A stretch of 64,000 nucleotides of DNA. Source: Flavobacterium sp. 9AF. Its GTDB lineage: Bacteria; Bacteroidota; Bacteroidia; Flavobacteriales; Flavobacteriaceae. The stretch covers positions 124,001 through 188,000 of the forward strand of contig NZ_LR733556.1 of assembly GCF_902506265.1 (NCBI RefSeq). Direction: 5' to 3'. Below, one piece after another: positions 45,115-54,280 of the stretch (the stretch's first letter is position 1; every line of letters begins with the position of its first letter). Below the pieces are notes generated by a model. That model was not told the origin of the DNA. It did no database searches and saw only the letters and a list, made by a program, of their open reading frames with translations. Made by a program: the position numbers and the translations under genes.

Positions 45115-45312
45115 ATGAAAGCTAAATTTTTAAACATTCAAGGTGCTGAAGTACTTACTAAAGAAAATCAAAAAAACATTTTTGGAGGTGTAAGTGGCGA
45201 CTATGATTTATCGAAATGTGGTTGCTCTTGTAGTGGTTCAGTAACTGGTCCGTTTTACTGTCATAAACTTATTGCTTGTCCACAAGTGTATACATGTCAG
45301 GATGAAATTTAA
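45115..45312 (+). CDS. Double-glycine-leader, Cys-rich peptide (RiPP- or bacteriocin-like precursor)
   Basis: 65-residue peptide. The first 25 residues look like a Bacteroidota double-glycine leader (EVLTKENQKNIFGG, ending Gly24-Gly25). The core of 40 residues carries six cysteines (35, 37, 39, 49, 55, 61), including the run KCGCSCSG. Such precursors are usually cleaved by a C39-peptidase ABC exporter and may be modified or disulfide-bonded. No exporter or modification gene is adjacent: lpdA is downstream and an Lrp regulator upstream, so this is an orphan. Its terminator at 45339 closes the unit. An alternative is a small secreted Cys-rich signal. Confidence 0.65.
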   Translation: MKAKFLNIQGAEVLTKENQKNIFGGVSGDYDLSKCGCSCSGSVTGPFYCHKLIACPQVYTCQDEI

Positions 45313-45338
45313 TTCATTTTGAATTTAAAAATAATAGA

Positions 45339-45367
45339 AGTCTGTCGATTAAGACAGACTTTTTTAT
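45339..45367 (+). terminator. Rho-independent terminator after the Cys-rich peptide gene
   Basis: AGTCTGTC, loop GATTAA, GACAGACT, then T residues. Confidence 0.9.
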
Positions 45368-45452
45368 TTTTAAATATCTGTAAATAATGCCGAAAAAGGA
45401 TTAATATTTTATAATTTTGTACTTTTAAAATAAATCAAAGAAATAATATATT

Positions 45453-46856
45453 ATGAGTCAATTTGATGTTACCATTATAGGTTCTGGTCCAGGTGGATAT
45501 GTATCTGCAATACGATGTGCTCAGCTAGGATTCAAAACAGCTATTATAGAAAAATATGCTACTTTAGGAGGTACTTGTTTAAATGTAGGATGTATCCCTT
45601 CAAAAGCATTATTAGCTTCTTCACATCATTATGAGGAATTACAACATTTTGCTGATCATGGAATTGAGGTTTCAGGTGATGTTAGGATTAACCTTGAAAA
45701 AATGATTGAGCGCAAACAAGCAGTTGTGGATCAAACGTGTAGTGGTGTAAAATTTTTAATGGATAAAAATAAAATTACTGTTTTTGAAGGTGTTGGGTCT
45801 TTTGAAGATGCAACTCATGTGAAAATTACAAAAAAAGATGGTTCTTCAGAAGTGATTGAATCTAAAAATACAATTATCGCGACAGGTTCTAAGCCGTCTA
45901 ATCTTCCTTTTATACAAATTGATAAAGAAAGAGTAATTACTTCTACTGAAGCTTTAAAGTTGCCAGAAGTTCCTAAGCATTTGGTAATTATTGGTGGTGG
46001 AGTAATTGGTATCGAGTTAGGTCAAGTATATTTGCGTTTGGGAGCTCAAGTTTCTGTGGTGGAATATATGGATCGCATTATTCCAGGAATGGACAGTGCT
46101 TTGTCTAAAGAATTGACAAAAGTATTGAAAAAGCAAGGCATGAAATTTTACACATCTCATAAAGTAAAAGAAGTTACAAGAAATGGAAGTAATGTGACTG
46201 TGAAAGCAGATGACGCTAAAGGTAATGAATTGGTTTTAGAAGGAGATTACTGTTTAGTAGCTGTTGGTCGTCGTCCTTATACTGATGGTTTACATGCTGA
46301 TAAAGCAGGAGTGAAAATTTCTGAAAGAGGTTTGGTGGAAGTAAATGATCATTTACAAACTAATGTTTCTAATATTTATGCTATTGGTGATGTAATTCGT
46401 GGCGCTATGTTAGCACATAAAGCGGAAGAAGAGGGTGTTTTGGTAGCAGAATATTTAGCAGGGCAAAAACCACATATTGATTATAATTTAATTCCAGGTG
46501 TTGTGTATACTTGGCCTGAAGTAGCAGCTGTTGGTAAAACTGAAGAGCAGTTGAAAGAAGCAGGTGTGGCTTATAAAGCAGGAAACTTTCCATTTAAGGC
46601 ATTGGGTAGAGCTAGAGCTGGTGGAGATACGGATGGATTTGTTAAAATATTAGCTGATGCCAAAACGGATGAGGTTTTAGGTATTCATATGATTGGTGCT
46701 CGTTGTGCGGATTTAATTGCAGAAGCTGTTACAGCCATGGAGTTTAGAGCTAGTGCAGAGGATATTTCTAGAATGTCTCATGCGCATCCAACATTTGCTG
46801 AAGCAGTAAAAGAGGCTGCTTTAGCAGCAACAGATAATAGAGCGCTTCATGTATAA
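45453..46856 (+). CDS. lpdA: Dihydrolipoyl dehydrogenase
   Basis: 467-residue flavoprotein, E3 component of pyruvate and 2-oxoglutarate dehydrogenase complexes and the glycine cleavage system. FAD motif IGSGPGGYVSAIR (about 9-21), redox disulfide GGTCLNVGCIPSK (Cys44 and Cys49 region), NAD motif IGGGVIGIELGQVY, second FAD motif YAIGDVIRGAMLAHKAEEEG, and the active-site His-Glu in HAHPTFAEAVKEAA. A TAATTTTG element at 45412 may be its promoter -7 box. Monocistronic. Confidence 0.98.
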   Translation: MSQFDVTIIGSGPGGYVSAIRCAQLGFKTAIIEKYATLGGTCLNVGCIPSKALLASSHHYEELQHFADHGIEVSGDVRINLEKMIERKQAVVDQTCSGVKFLMDKNKITVFEGVGSFEDATHVKITKKDGSSEVIESKNTIIATGSKPSNLPFIQIDKERVITSTEALKLPEVPKHLVIIGGGVIGIELGQVYLRLGAQVSVVEYMDRIIPGMDSALSKELTKVLKKQGMKFYTSHKVKEVTRNGSNVTVKADDAKGNELVLEGDYCLVAVGRRPYTDGLHADKAGVKISERGLVEVNDHLQTNVSNIYAIGDVIRGAMLAHKAEEEGVLVAEYLAGQKPHIDYNLIPGVVYTWPEVAAVGKTEEQLKEAGVAYKAGNFPFKALGRARAGGDTDGFVKILADAKTDEVLGIHMIGARCADLIAEAVTAMEFRASAEDISRMSHAHPTFAEAVKEAALAATDNRALHV

Positions 46857-46883
46857 AATTTAATTAAAGTGTTTTATGATATA

Positions 46884-46919
46884 AAAAGGCTAAATTCAAA
46901 TGAGAATTTAGCCTTTTTA
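46884..46919 (+). terminator. Rho-independent terminator of lpdA
   Basis: AAAAAGGCTAAATT pairs with AATTTAGCCTTTTT. Confidence 0.92.
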
Positions 46920-46956
46920 TTTTTAAAGAGCAAGATTTGTTTTGTGCATTATAAAT

Positions 46957-46987
46957 AAAAAAAGTCGCAAGATATTGCGACTTTTTT
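46957..46987 (-). terminator. Rho-independent terminator of rplS
   Basis: AAGTCGCAA pairs with TTGCGACTT around GATA; T run on the minus strand; 23 bases past the rplS stop. Confidence 0.92.
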
Positions 46988-47009
46988 ATAATTTTCAGAA
47001 AACAAAAGA

Positions 47010-47363
47010 TTAACCTCTTCTTTTTTCTTTGATTTTTGCTTTTTTACCAGTAAGTTCTCTGAAGTAGAAAATACGAGCTCTACGAACTTTACCTTTTTGA
47101 TTTACTTCAATTTTTTGTAGTGCTGGCATGTTCACTGGGAAGATACGCTCTACACCAACAGCACCAGACATTTTACGAATTGTAAAAGTTTCAGTTAAAC
47201 CAGAACCTCTTCTTTGGATTACAACACCTTTGAAGAACTGAGTTCTTGTTTTTTCACCCTCTTTAATTTCATAATACACAGTAATTGTGTCTCCAGAATT
47301 AAAATCTGGGAAATCTTTTTTTGCAACGAATTCGTTATTTACGAAATCAACTAAATTAGCCAT
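47010..47363 (-). CDS. rplS: 50S ribosomal protein L19
   Basis: 117 residues. MANLVDFVNNEFVAKKDFPD, GDTITVYYEIKEGEKTRTQ, FKGVVIQRRGSGLTETFTIR, VGVERIFPVNMPALQKIEV and the basic RRARIFYFRELTGKKAKIK are the L19 signatures. L19 sits at the 30S-50S interface. ATG 47363 gives the standard N-terminus; a 25-residue upstream extension in frame is not family-like. Follows trmD on the same strand, the usual trmD-rplS order. Confidence 0.97.
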   Translation of the reverse strand: MANLVDFVNNEFVAKKDFPDFNSGDTITVYYEIKEGEKTRTQFFKGVVIQRRGSGLTETFTIRKMSGAVGVERIFPVNMPALQKIEVNQKGKVRRARIFYFRELTGKKAKIKEKRRG

Positions 47364-47535
47364 TTTGTATAAAATAAATATTTGATTCAGAGCAACATAC
47401 ACGTCTTTCGCTAGAGGTTGGTCCAAATGTGGGTGCAAAGATAATTAAAAAAACTAATTTTCAAATTCAGAACTATAATATTTTAATAGTATTTTTTCTT
47501 TTAAGGATTAATTCTGACATTTAAACTTTTGGTAA

Positions 47536-48213
47536 TTATTCATTTAATAAATCAGGACGTCTGTTTTTGGTATGCTCATAAGCTTTTTGTTCTCTCCATT
47601 CTTCAATTTTTGGAAAATTTCCACTTAATAAGATGTCTGGAACTTTCCAACCTTTATATTCAGCAGGTCGAGTATAAACGGGTGGAGCTAATAAATTGTC
47701 TTGAAAGCTATCTGTTAAAGCCGAAGTCTCATTACTTAAGACACCTGGGATTAGTCGAATAATACTGTCGCATAATACTGCTGCACCTAATTCGCCACCT
47801 GATAAAACATAATCACCAATTGAAATTTCACGTGTTATGAATTGGTCACGAACCCTTTGATCTACTCCTTTATAATGTCCACAAAGGATGATGATGTTTT
47901 TTAAAAGCGACATGCCGTTTGCTATTCCTTGATTTAATGTTTCTCCATCAGGAGTCATGTATATTACTTCATCGTATTCGCGTTCCCTTTTTAATTTTGT
48001 TATACAATCATCAATAGGCTGAATACTCATTACCATTCCTGCGCCGCCACCAAACTGATAGTCATCCACACTTTTCTGTTTGTTTGTAGTATAATCTCTC
48101 AAATTGTGAAAATGAACTTCAACAAGTCCTTTTTCAATAGCTCTCTTAAGAATAGAGGCTTCAAAAGGGCTTTTAATCAATTCAGGTAATACTGTTATAA
48201 TATCGATGCGCAT
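47536..48213 (-). CDS. trmD: tRNA (guanine-N1)-methyltransferase
   Basis: 225-residue SPOUT-fold methyltransferase that makes m1G37 in tRNAs reading CNN/CCN/CGG codons, preventing +1 frameshifts. [20 protein letters not shown] start, [47 protein letters not shown] with the trefoil-knot SAM site, and [20 protein letters not shown] are diagnostic. ATG 48213 is chosen; an upstream in-frame extension of 14 residues is not conserved in kind. Confidence 0.97.
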   Translation of the reverse strand: MRIDIITVLPELIKSPFEASILKRAIEKGLVEVHFHNLRDYTTNKQKSVDDYQFGGGAGMVMSIQPIDDCITKLKREREYDEVIYMTPDGETLNQGIANGMSLLKNIIILCGHYKGVDQRVRDQFITREISIGDYVLSGGELGAAVLCDSIIRLIPGVLSNETSALTDSFQDNLLAPPVYTRPAEYKGWKVPDILLSGNFPKIEEWREQKAYEHTKNRRPDLLNE

Positions 48214-48288
48214 TGTATTTTTTAATTTCTGTTGGATGTTAAAAACAAGGTGCAAAGGTAAGTAACTTAAAACGGATACAAAAAAGAA

Positions 48289-48735
48289 TTAAACTCCAAA
48301 TTGTCTTAAATGATGGTCTAAATGTTTCCATTGGAGATTGTTCCAATCTTTTTCGGTAAGTTTACCCCAAAAAGGATGCGTTTCTAATTGTACTACCTGA
48401 AAACCTTCGCTTAATTTTTCAACACTTTTTATCAATTCGTTTTTCGTGGTCTTAAAATCATAGCTTTCCTTACGAATAAATTCTTTAGCTGTAGGGGAAT
48501 TTTTTTTGAATTCCGGGGCATCTAACCATGATTTTTTCATTAGCCTTCCTATAATTCTGAGTGGAATTGGAACATTGATTTTTTCTGTACCAAGAGCTAC
48601 ATGAATAGGAGCAATACAATGAGATAGCATTTGGTCAACACTCATTTTACCCCAAAGCGCTTTAGATTCTGGAGTTAAATTATGAATTCGAGCAATTATT
48701 TCTTGATTGTCTTTTGAATCGAAAATATTTTTCAT
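48289..48735 (-). CDS. DUF1569 (DinB-like) protein
   Basis: 148 residues, four-helix DinB-like fold: KMSVDQMLSHCIAPIHVALG, ETHPFWGKLTEKDWNNLQW, KHLDHHLRQFGV at the C-terminus. The His residues of LSHC and of KHLDHHL fit a metal site as in DinB/YfiT proteins. DUF1569 has no proven function. Starts 2 bases after the methyltransferase stop on the same strand. Confidence 0.85.
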   Translation of the reverse strand: MKNIFDSKDNQEIIARIHNLTPESKALWGKMSVDQMLSHCIAPIHVALGTEKINVPIPLRIIGRLMKKSWLDAPEFKKNSPTAKEFIRKESYDFKTTKNELIKSVEKLSEGFQVVQLETHPFWGKLTEKDWNNLQWKHLDHHLRQFGV

Positions 48736-48737
48736 AA

Positions 48738-49538
48738 TTATATTTTTTTAATGCATTGTAAGCTATACATCATTGGTATTTTATTCTCTAAATGTTGTAT
48801 TCTAAATTTACCCGGTTCAAATTCTGTAGTTCGATTAAAACAATTGTAATTGGAGTAATCGTATTCTTCAAAATGAACTATTTGTAAACCGTTTTGCAAT
48901 AATGCTTGAAGAACTTCTGCTATAGAATGATTCCAACCAATATATTCAGTAGTTATTTCGGCTTCTTTATTTGCATAAGTTCCAGTATCGGTTTCTATAA
49001 TTGGTTTTTCATTATGATAATGATATTTAATTTCTTTAAAATCATCATCAAACATCCATAATACAGGGTGGAATTCTACAAAAACAAATTTGCCATTGGG
49101 TTTTAAACTCTGTGAAATTACTTTTGCCCATTTGTTTAAATCGGGAAGCCAACCAATTGTACCATAACTCGTATATACTATATCAAATTTTTGATTAATA
49201 TGTTGTAAAGTATCATATACATCAGAACAGATAAAAGTAGTGTCTAATTGTAATTTTAGATTGAATTCTTTTGCTTTTTCAATGGCTTTATCAGATAAGT
49301 CTATTCCAGTTACTTTAGCTCCCAAACGAGCTAATGAAAGTGAATCTTGACCAAAATGGCATTGCAAGTGTAATATGGTTTTGTCTTTTATGTTTCCTAA
49401 TAATTCTAAATCGATTTTTGGAACCGAATTCTTTCCGTTCATAAAAGATTCCATATCATAAAATTTAGAATCAATATGAATGGGGACTTTATTGTTCCAA
49501 GAAGTCTTATTCTTAAAAATATAATCGTCAGTGTTCAT
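48738..49538 (-). CDS. Class I SAM-dependent methyltransferase
   Basis: 266 residues. Motif I is TILHLQCHFGQDSLSLARLGAKVTGIDLSDKA in sense (near 54-85, here quoted only as key words ILHLQCHFGQDSL and VTGIDLS), motif II TFICSDVYD, and FDIVYTSYGTIGWLPDL. Small-molecule methyltransferase fold; the acceptor is unknown. ATG 49538 is selected because the frame upstream (TTG 49586) adds a stretch overlapping presumed promoter sequence. Co-transcribed with the DUF1569 gene. Confidence 0.87.
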   Translation of the reverse strand: MNTDDYIFKNKTSWNNKVPIHIDSKFYDMESFMNGKNSVPKIDLELLGNIKDKTILHLQCHFGQDSLSLARLGAKVTGIDLSDKAIEKAKEFNLKLQLDTTFICSDVYDTLQHINQKFDIVYTSYGTIGWLPDLNKWAKVISQSLKPNGKFVFVEFHPVLWMFDDDFKEIKYHYHNEKPIIETDTGTYANKEAEITTEYIGWNHSIAEVLQALLQNGLQIVHFEEYDYSNYNCFNRTTEFEPGKFRIQHLENKIPMMYSLQCIKKI

Positions 49539-49649
49539 AAAGCTTATTTCTTGTACACAAGATATAAAAAAGGAAAGCAAATACAATTCAATTTTAGGTG
49601 TTTTTTTGTATTACCTACTCTGTAATTATTATGCTTATTGTATATACGG

Positions 49650-50108
49650 TTAAACTAAAAATTCCATTTGAATGTCAGCCCTATCATACTCATTTTCTTT
49701 CATAGGTACTTCTGTAAAACCATATTTGATATATAAATTTAGTGCCTTTTTTAATTTTCTATTAGAGAGTAGCATTATCTTATTGGCTTTTTTTTTCTGT
49801 GCAAAAGTAATACAAGCATCCATTAGTAAATTACTTAATTTAAGACCTTGAAACTTTTTATCTACAGCTAGTTTTGCAAGTTCAAATGTTGTTTCGTTTA
49901 CTTTTTGCATGGCAACTGTTCCAGCTATTTCATTGTTAACAAGGCAAAAGAAAATCATTCCGCCAGGGTCTAATATATAACTTTCAATGTTGTTAAAAAC
50001 ATCATTATCGTGTGGTTCTATTACGAAATACTCTTCAAGCCAAGCTTTGTTTAAATCGATAAAATGATTTTTATACTCAGTTTGATAAGAAATAATAAGC
50101 GGTTTCAT
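49650..50108 (-). CDS. GNAT-family N-acetyltransferase
   Basis: 152 residues. GNAT core: MIFFCLVNNEIAGTVAMQKV, FELAKLAVDKKFQGLKLSNLLMD (acetyl-CoA pyrophosphate loop, with the usual R/Q-GxG/A in variant form), KIMLLSNRKLKKALNLYIKYGF. Substrate unknown. Divergent from the peptidylprolyl isomerase gene. Confidence 0.87.
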   Translation of the reverse strand: MKPLIISYQTEYKNHFIDLNKAWLEEYFVIEPHDNDVFNNIESYILDPGGMIFFCLVNNEIAGTVAMQKVNETTFELAKLAVDKKFQGLKLSNLLMDACITFAQKKKANKIMLLSNRKLKKALNLYIKYGFTEVPMKENEYDRADIQMEFLV

Positions 50109-50225
50109 TTGTAATTAATTAGAATAGCAAAATTAGATAAAGAAGAAGATATTTTATAGTTTATTTATAAATCTTTTAGATATAATATTAGTAAATTTGT
50201 AGCTTAAAATTTAAATAAACAAGAG

Positions 50226-51158
50226 ATGCAAGACGGAATTTATGCAAAATTTACTACTCCTAAAGGTAGTATATTAGTAAAATTAACACACGATAAAACA
50301 CCAGGGACAGTAGGAAATTTTGTTGGATTAGCTGAAGGACAGTTGGAAAACAAAGCAAAAGCAATGGGTACACCTTATTATAATGGATTAAAATTTCATC
50401 GTGTTATTCCTGATTTTATGATACAAGGTGGATGTCCGTTAGGAACGGGAACGGGTGATGGAGGTTATAAATTTGATGATGAATTTCATCCAGAATTAAA
50501 ACATGACAAACCAGGAGTTTTGTCTATGGCAAATGCGGGTCCTGGAACCAATGGTTCTCAATTTTTTATAACACATGTGCCAACCCCATGGTTAGATGGT
50601 AAACATTCTGTTTTTGGTCATGTGGTAGAAGGACAAGATGTTGTTGATGCTGTTGCTCAAGGTGATGTACTAGAATCAGTTGAAATTATAAGAGTAGGTG
50701 AGGAAGCTAAAAATTGGAATGCAATTGAGGCTTTTAGAACTTTTGAAGGTTCTCGTGAGAAAAGATTAGCGGAACAAAAAAGATTAGCGGAAGAAGCTTT
50801 AGAAAAATTAGCAGCAGGTTTTCAAAAAACGGAAAGTGGTTTACGTTACCAAATTATTCAAAAAGGAAATGGTAAACAAGCAGAAAAAGGAAAAAAAGTT
50901 TCTGTACATTATCAAGGCGCTTTAGATAACGGCCAAGTTTTTGATTCTTCATATAAGAGAAAACAACCTATCGATTTTCAATTAGGTGTTGGTCAAGTTA
51001 TTGAAGGTTGGGATGAAGGAATTGCTTTATTACAAGTAGGAGATAAAGCCCGTTTTGTAATTCCTTCTTATTTAGGATATGGTTCTAGAGGAGCAGGAGG
51101 AGTTATTCCACCAGACGCCACTTTAGTTTTTGATGTAGAATTAATGGATGTTAGATAA
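50226..51158 (+). CDS. Cyclophilin-FKBP fusion peptidylprolyl isomerase
   Basis: 310-residue cytoplasmic fusion of two unrelated prolyl isomerases. Residues 1-165 are a cyclophilin ([18 protein letters not shown] with catalytic Arg, [28 protein letters not shown]). A charged helical linker with KRLAEQ repeats follows (about 175-200), then an FKBP domain (210-310: [43 protein letters not shown]). Both active sites look intact, so it is probably a folding helper with two complementary activities. Such fusions are known in Bacteroidota. Ends at a terminator. Confidence 0.94.
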   Translation: MQDGIYAKFTTPKGSILVKLTHDKTPGTVGNFVGLAEGQLENKAKAMGTPYYNGLKFHRVIPDFMIQGGCPLGTGTGDGGYKFDDEFHPELKHDKPGVLSMANAGPGTNGSQFFITHVPTPWLDGKHSVFGHVVEGQDVVDAVAQGDVLESVEIIRVGEEAKNWNAIEAFRTFEGSREKRLAEQKRLAEEALEKLAAGFQKTESGLRYQIIQKGNGKQAEKGKKVSVHYQGALDNGQVFDSSYKRKQPIDFQLGVGQVIEGWDEGIALLQVGDKARFVIPSYLGYGSRGAGGVIPPDATLVFDVELMDVR

Positions 51159-51214
51159 TAAGGTAGTAGCGATAAGTAATTAGTTATCAAAATATTATTT
51201 CTCAATAAAAGCAT

Positions 51215-51244
51215 AAATCCCGATTTTTTTTCGGGATTTTTAAT
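51215..51244 (+). terminator. Rho-independent terminator after the PPIase gene
   Basis: AAATCCCGA and TCGGGATTT stem with a T-rich loop and tail. Confidence 0.88.
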
Positions 51245-51397
51245 TTTTGAAAAGTAAATATTGTAGGATGATTTTTTATATTTGATATTACAAAATCCAA
51301 AAAAAGATACACCATCGAAAATTCAGCAATAATTATACAACATTTTGAAAAGTTTATTTCTGTAAGTGAGCCTTTAAAAAGAGAGTTATTAAAAAGA

Positions 51398-51880
51398 ATG
51401 GAATTTAAGCAGTTTCAAAAAGGTGAATTAATACACGATGCTTCTAAAGTCTGCACTAAAAGTTATTTTATACAAAATGGTCTTTTGAGAAGTTTTTTTC
51501 TAAAGGAAGGAAAGGAAATTACTGAATATTTTTGTTGTGAAGGAGAGTGGATAAATTCCCCTAGAAGTTTAAGAGAAAGAAAAGTGGATGTATACTTTAT
51601 TGACGCTATTGAAAATACAGATACTTTTTGTTTGGATATAAAAGATTTAGGTTATTTATTTGATCATTTTCCAGAAATGGAAAGATATGCTCGACTTTCT
51701 ATGGGAACCATTTTAGGTCATTTTCTTGAGCGAGTAACTATTTTAAGATTTACTACAGCTAAAGAAAAATATAATCATTTTTGTGAAGTATATAATGCTA
51801 TTTATCATAGAATTCCATTAGGAATGGTTGCTTCTTATTTGGGAATCACACAAGAAACCCTCAGTCGTATTAGAAAATGA
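51398..51880 (+). CDS. Crp/Fnr-like regulator, start uncertain
   Basis: Cyclic-nucleotide-binding-fold regulator: FQKGELIHDASKVCTKSYFI, GLLRSFFLKEGKEITEYF, then the DNA-binding end with MVASYLGITQETLSRIRK. From ATG 51398 it has 160 residues, but family-like sequence continues upstream in frame (IIIQHFEKFISVSEPLKREL) back to a stop at 51269-51271 without any ATG, GTG or TTG. The true start may be ATT/ATA near 51332, or the canonical start was lost and the protein is shortened. Members of this Bacteroidota group act without cAMP. It may control the following hydrolase gene. Confidence 0.75.
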   Translation: MEFKQFQKGELIHDASKVCTKSYFIQNGLLRSFFLKEGKEITEYFCCEGEWINSPRSLRERKVDVYFIDAIENTDTFCLDIKDLGYLFDHFPEMERYARLSMGTILGHFLERVTILRFTTAKEKYNHFCEVYNAIYHRIPLGMVASYLGITQETLSRIRK

Positions 51881-51951
51881 TTTTTTTTGATATAAGTCAA
51901 AAGTTTTGAATTTTTAAAAGTTTTTCTTTGTTGAAATTAAAATCTTTTAAA

Positions 51952-52812
51952 ATGAAAAAACTTTTAAAAATAGCAGTAATGCTTGTATTTCTTGTGTTCG
52001 GGATTTATGTTTTTTTAGAAAATTATAAACCAGCACTAGATAAAAATCATGGTAAAATAAGATGTACACTATATGTTGGTAAGTCGGAAAACCAACCTTT
52101 AATAGTGGGTTTTGGAGGTTCAGAAGGAGGTAATCCATGGGAAAGTAATTATTGGAAACCGACTAGAGAAGAGTTTTTAAAAAGAGGATATGCTTTTTTA
52201 GCTGTTGAATATTTTGGAGGTAAAACAACTGCTTCTAATTTAGATCGAATTTCTCTAAATGCAATTTATGATTCGATTATCAAAGCTTCAAGACATCCTA
52301 AAATTCAAGCAAACAAAATAGCGATTGTTGGTGGGTCAAAAGGGGGTGAATTAGTTTTGAATTTAGCTAGTTTATATCCCGAAATTGATGCTGTAGTGGC
52401 TATCGTGGCTAGTAATGTAAGTTTTGCAGGATTAACAATCATGAGTAATACATCTTCCTGGACTTATAACAATAAAGAAATTCCATTTATTTTACCTCCT
52501 TATTCAACTATTCCAGCATTGTTAAAAGGGGATCGTTTTACCGCTTTCCAATTGATGTTAAATGATGAAGATCAAGTAAAAAAGGCAGAAATTCCTGTTG
52601 AAAAAATGAATGCTAATGTTTTACTTATTTCTGCAACTAAAGATGAAGAATGGCCTTCTACTGCAATGAGCGAAGCTATTGTGAAAAGATTAAATGAGAA
52701 GAATTATAAAAAATATTACAAACATATTCCTGTTGTAGGAGGTCATACAGAGCCTTTGAAGCACTTTGATAGGGTGTATGATTTTTTGGATAACCACTTT
52801 AAAGATGAATAG
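51952..52812 (+). CDS. BAAT/acyl-CoA thioester hydrolase-like alpha/beta hydrolase
   Basis: 286 residues. A membrane-anchor or signal helix (4-22), then a BAAT C-terminal-type hydrolase domain: PLIVGFGGSEGGNPWES (oxyanion region), nucleophile elbow IVGGSKGGELVLNLAS, acid in SATKDEEWPS, His in PVVGGHTEPLKHFD. Relatives are called acyl-CoA thioesterase or bile-acid-CoA:amino-acid acyltransferase; here only esterase or thioesterase activity can be proposed. ATG 51952 is preferred to TTG 51928. Follows the Crp/Fnr-like regulator by 71 bases. Confidence 0.83.
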   Translation: MKKLLKIAVMLVFLVFGIYVFLENYKPALDKNHGKIRCTLYVGKSENQPLIVGFGGSEGGNPWESNYWKPTREEFLKRGYAFLAVEYFGGKTTASNLDRISLNAIYDSIIKASRHPKIQANKIAIVGGSKGGELVLNLASLYPEIDAVVAIVASNVSFAGLTIMSNTSSWTYNNKEIPFILPPYSTIPALLKGDRFTAFQLMLNDEDQVKKAEIPVEKMNANVLLISATKDEEWPSTAMSEAIVKRLNEKNYKKYYKHIPVVGGHTEPLKHFDRVYDFLDNHFKDE

Positions 52813-52909
52813 AAAGTTGTTTTTACATTAAATATGTTTTGAAAAAATCGTCATAAGAGAAATTATATTTTCTTCGTTTTTGTATTTTTACCCAAAACTA
52901 ATTTAAATT

Positions 52910-53209
52910 ATGAAGATAAAAATAATTACAGGATTCATTCTCGGTGTTTTTTTAGTAGCTTGTTCTTCAAGCAAAAAAACGGTAGAAACAATTGAAGTAG
53001 TAGAAAAAAAACAAACTGAGCTTTCACCAGAACATGCGCAAGGTAAATTGTTGTATGAAAACAATTGCGGTAAATGCCATGCCTTATTTAGTGCAGATAA
53101 ATATACAAAAGAACAATGGGAGCCTATTGTTTTAAGAATGCAAAAAAAGGCCAGAATTACAGATGAGCAACGTGAATTAGTCTATAATTATTTAGTAATG
53201 AATAAATAA
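52910..53209 (+). CDS. Small lipoprotein with a c-type haem motif
   Basis: 99 residues. Lipoprotein signal with Cys18 (VFLVACSSSKK), a short linker, then a mini cytochrome c-like region: GKLLYENNCGKCHALF with haem motif CGKCH (Cys53, Cys56, His57), Met77 in VLRMQKK as a possible distal ligand, and the helix TDEQRELVYNYLVMN. Probably a membrane-tethered periplasmic electron carrier. Much shorter than usual class I cytochromes. Confidence 0.82.
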   Translation: MKIKIITGFILGVFLVACSSSKKTVETIEVVEKKQTELSPEHAQGKLLYENNCGKCHALFSADKYTKEQWEPIVLRMQKKARITDEQRELVYNYLVMNK

Positions 53210-53217
53210 ACTTTTTT

Positions 53218-53262
53218 GGCTCGTTTTTTGCTTATTTTATAGTAAATAACGAGCTCTTTTTT
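53218..53262 (+). terminator. Probable terminator after the haem lipoprotein gene
   Basis: GGCTCGTT pairs with AACGAGCT across a 25-base loop, followed by seven T residues. Confidence 0.6.
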
Positions 53263-53266
53263 TACT

Positions 53267-53767
53267 ATGAAATATCTTTTTTCTATTCTCTTTCTTCTTT
53301 ACTCTATTTTTGTTTTTAGCCAAATTCAACATTGTGGTTATGATTTTACTTCTTATATTGTAGTAAATGCACATGAAAATGGTGTCCTTGAAAATGCTAA
53401 AGATTTAAAAATTACAATTGTTAATGAAAACGGAAAAGAAGTAATCAACATAAATAATATGTATAGTTGGAATAAAGGGAATGAACCATTGATTTTTACT
53501 AAAAATTATTTGGTTAACAAAGAAGGAGAAAAAGAACGTTATTTTTTTCCTTATGCAAAGGACAATTATTTTATTTCAGTTGCCAATACTTTTCCCGCTG
53601 AAAACTTTAGCATTAAAATAGAAGACTCAAAAGGTATTTATAAAACGCAAACTATTTCTTTACAAAGTTTTAATTTGTATATATTATGTTCTTCTGAAAA
53701 TGAAAAAGCTAAGATGTTTGGTAAAAGAACAAATAATCCGGTTGAGGTAATTTTGGAAAAAAAGTAG
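53267..53767 (+). CDS. Hypothetical exported protein
   Basis: 166 residues with a signal peptide (MKYLFSILFLLYSIFVFSQ). The mature part looks like a single beta-sandwich (YIVVNAHENGVLENAKDLKI, FSIKIEDSKGIYKTQTISL). Two Cys (about 23 and 144) may pair. No family named. It starts 5 bases after the preceding terminator-like hairpin. Confidence 0.75.
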   Translation: MKYLFSILFLLYSIFVFSQIQHCGYDFTSYIVVNAHENGVLENAKDLKITIVNENGKEVININNMYSWNKGNEPLIFTKNYLVNKEGEKERYFFPYAKDNYFISVANTFPAENFSIKIEDSKGIYKTQTISLQSFNLYILCSSENEKAKMFGKRTNNPVEVILEKK

Positions 53768-53821
53768 TTTTTATTTTTAATTTAATCATTTCATTTATAG
53801 TCTTGTAAAGTATGTGATTTT

Positions 53822-54280
53822 ATGATTTTAAATGTTTTATATTTCTTCTTTTATATTAATTTTCCGAAAAAATGGATTCAGTATTTTGTTAAAAACAGAA
53901 AGATAAAAATATTGAAAATTATTGCTAAAAAGGGGCATTATAAAAATAGAATCCAGATTGCAGAAAGTTTAAAATTATTAAATGATGAAGAAAAAGCTGA
54001 ATTAATTTCAATACAAATTGATGATTCTATTGAGGTTGTTTTTGAAAAAGCAATTGAAGTGGCGCATACTAGTAAAGTAAGCCGTCAACTTAAACAAAAA
54101 ATGGAAGAACGAAAAACAATTTGGGCTGCTAAAAAAATAAATGAAGAACTGCAAAAAGAAATTACTTCTAAAAAATTAAAAGATACAACCAACTATAAAC
54201 GTAAATTTGGTTCTGGTGAATCTTTGGATACGGTTAAAAAAATGTTGAAAAAGCCAATAAATACTGGGAAATGGTTTTAA
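53822..54280 (+). CDS. Hypothetical membrane-anchored protein
   Basis: 152 residues. A hydrophobic N-terminus (3-15), then a basic, helical domain with heptad-like pattern (ESLKLLNDEEKAELISIQ, KAIEVAHTSKVSRQLKQK). Very Lys-rich. No known family. Its 3' end overlaps the next gene by 10 bases, indicating coupling. More AT-rich than the flanking core genes. Confidence 0.65.
   Translation: MILNVLYFFFYINFPKKWIQYFVKNRKIKILKIIAKKGHYKNRIQIAESLKLLNDEEKAELISIQIDDSIEVVFEKAIEVAHTSKVSRQLKQKMEERKTIWAAKKINEELQKEITSKKLKDTTNYKRKFGSGESLDTVKKMLKKPINTGKWF

Noticed and set aside
47364..47438. N-terminal extension of L19
   Set aside because: L19 begins at MANLVDF; the upstream residues are not ribosomal-protein-like.
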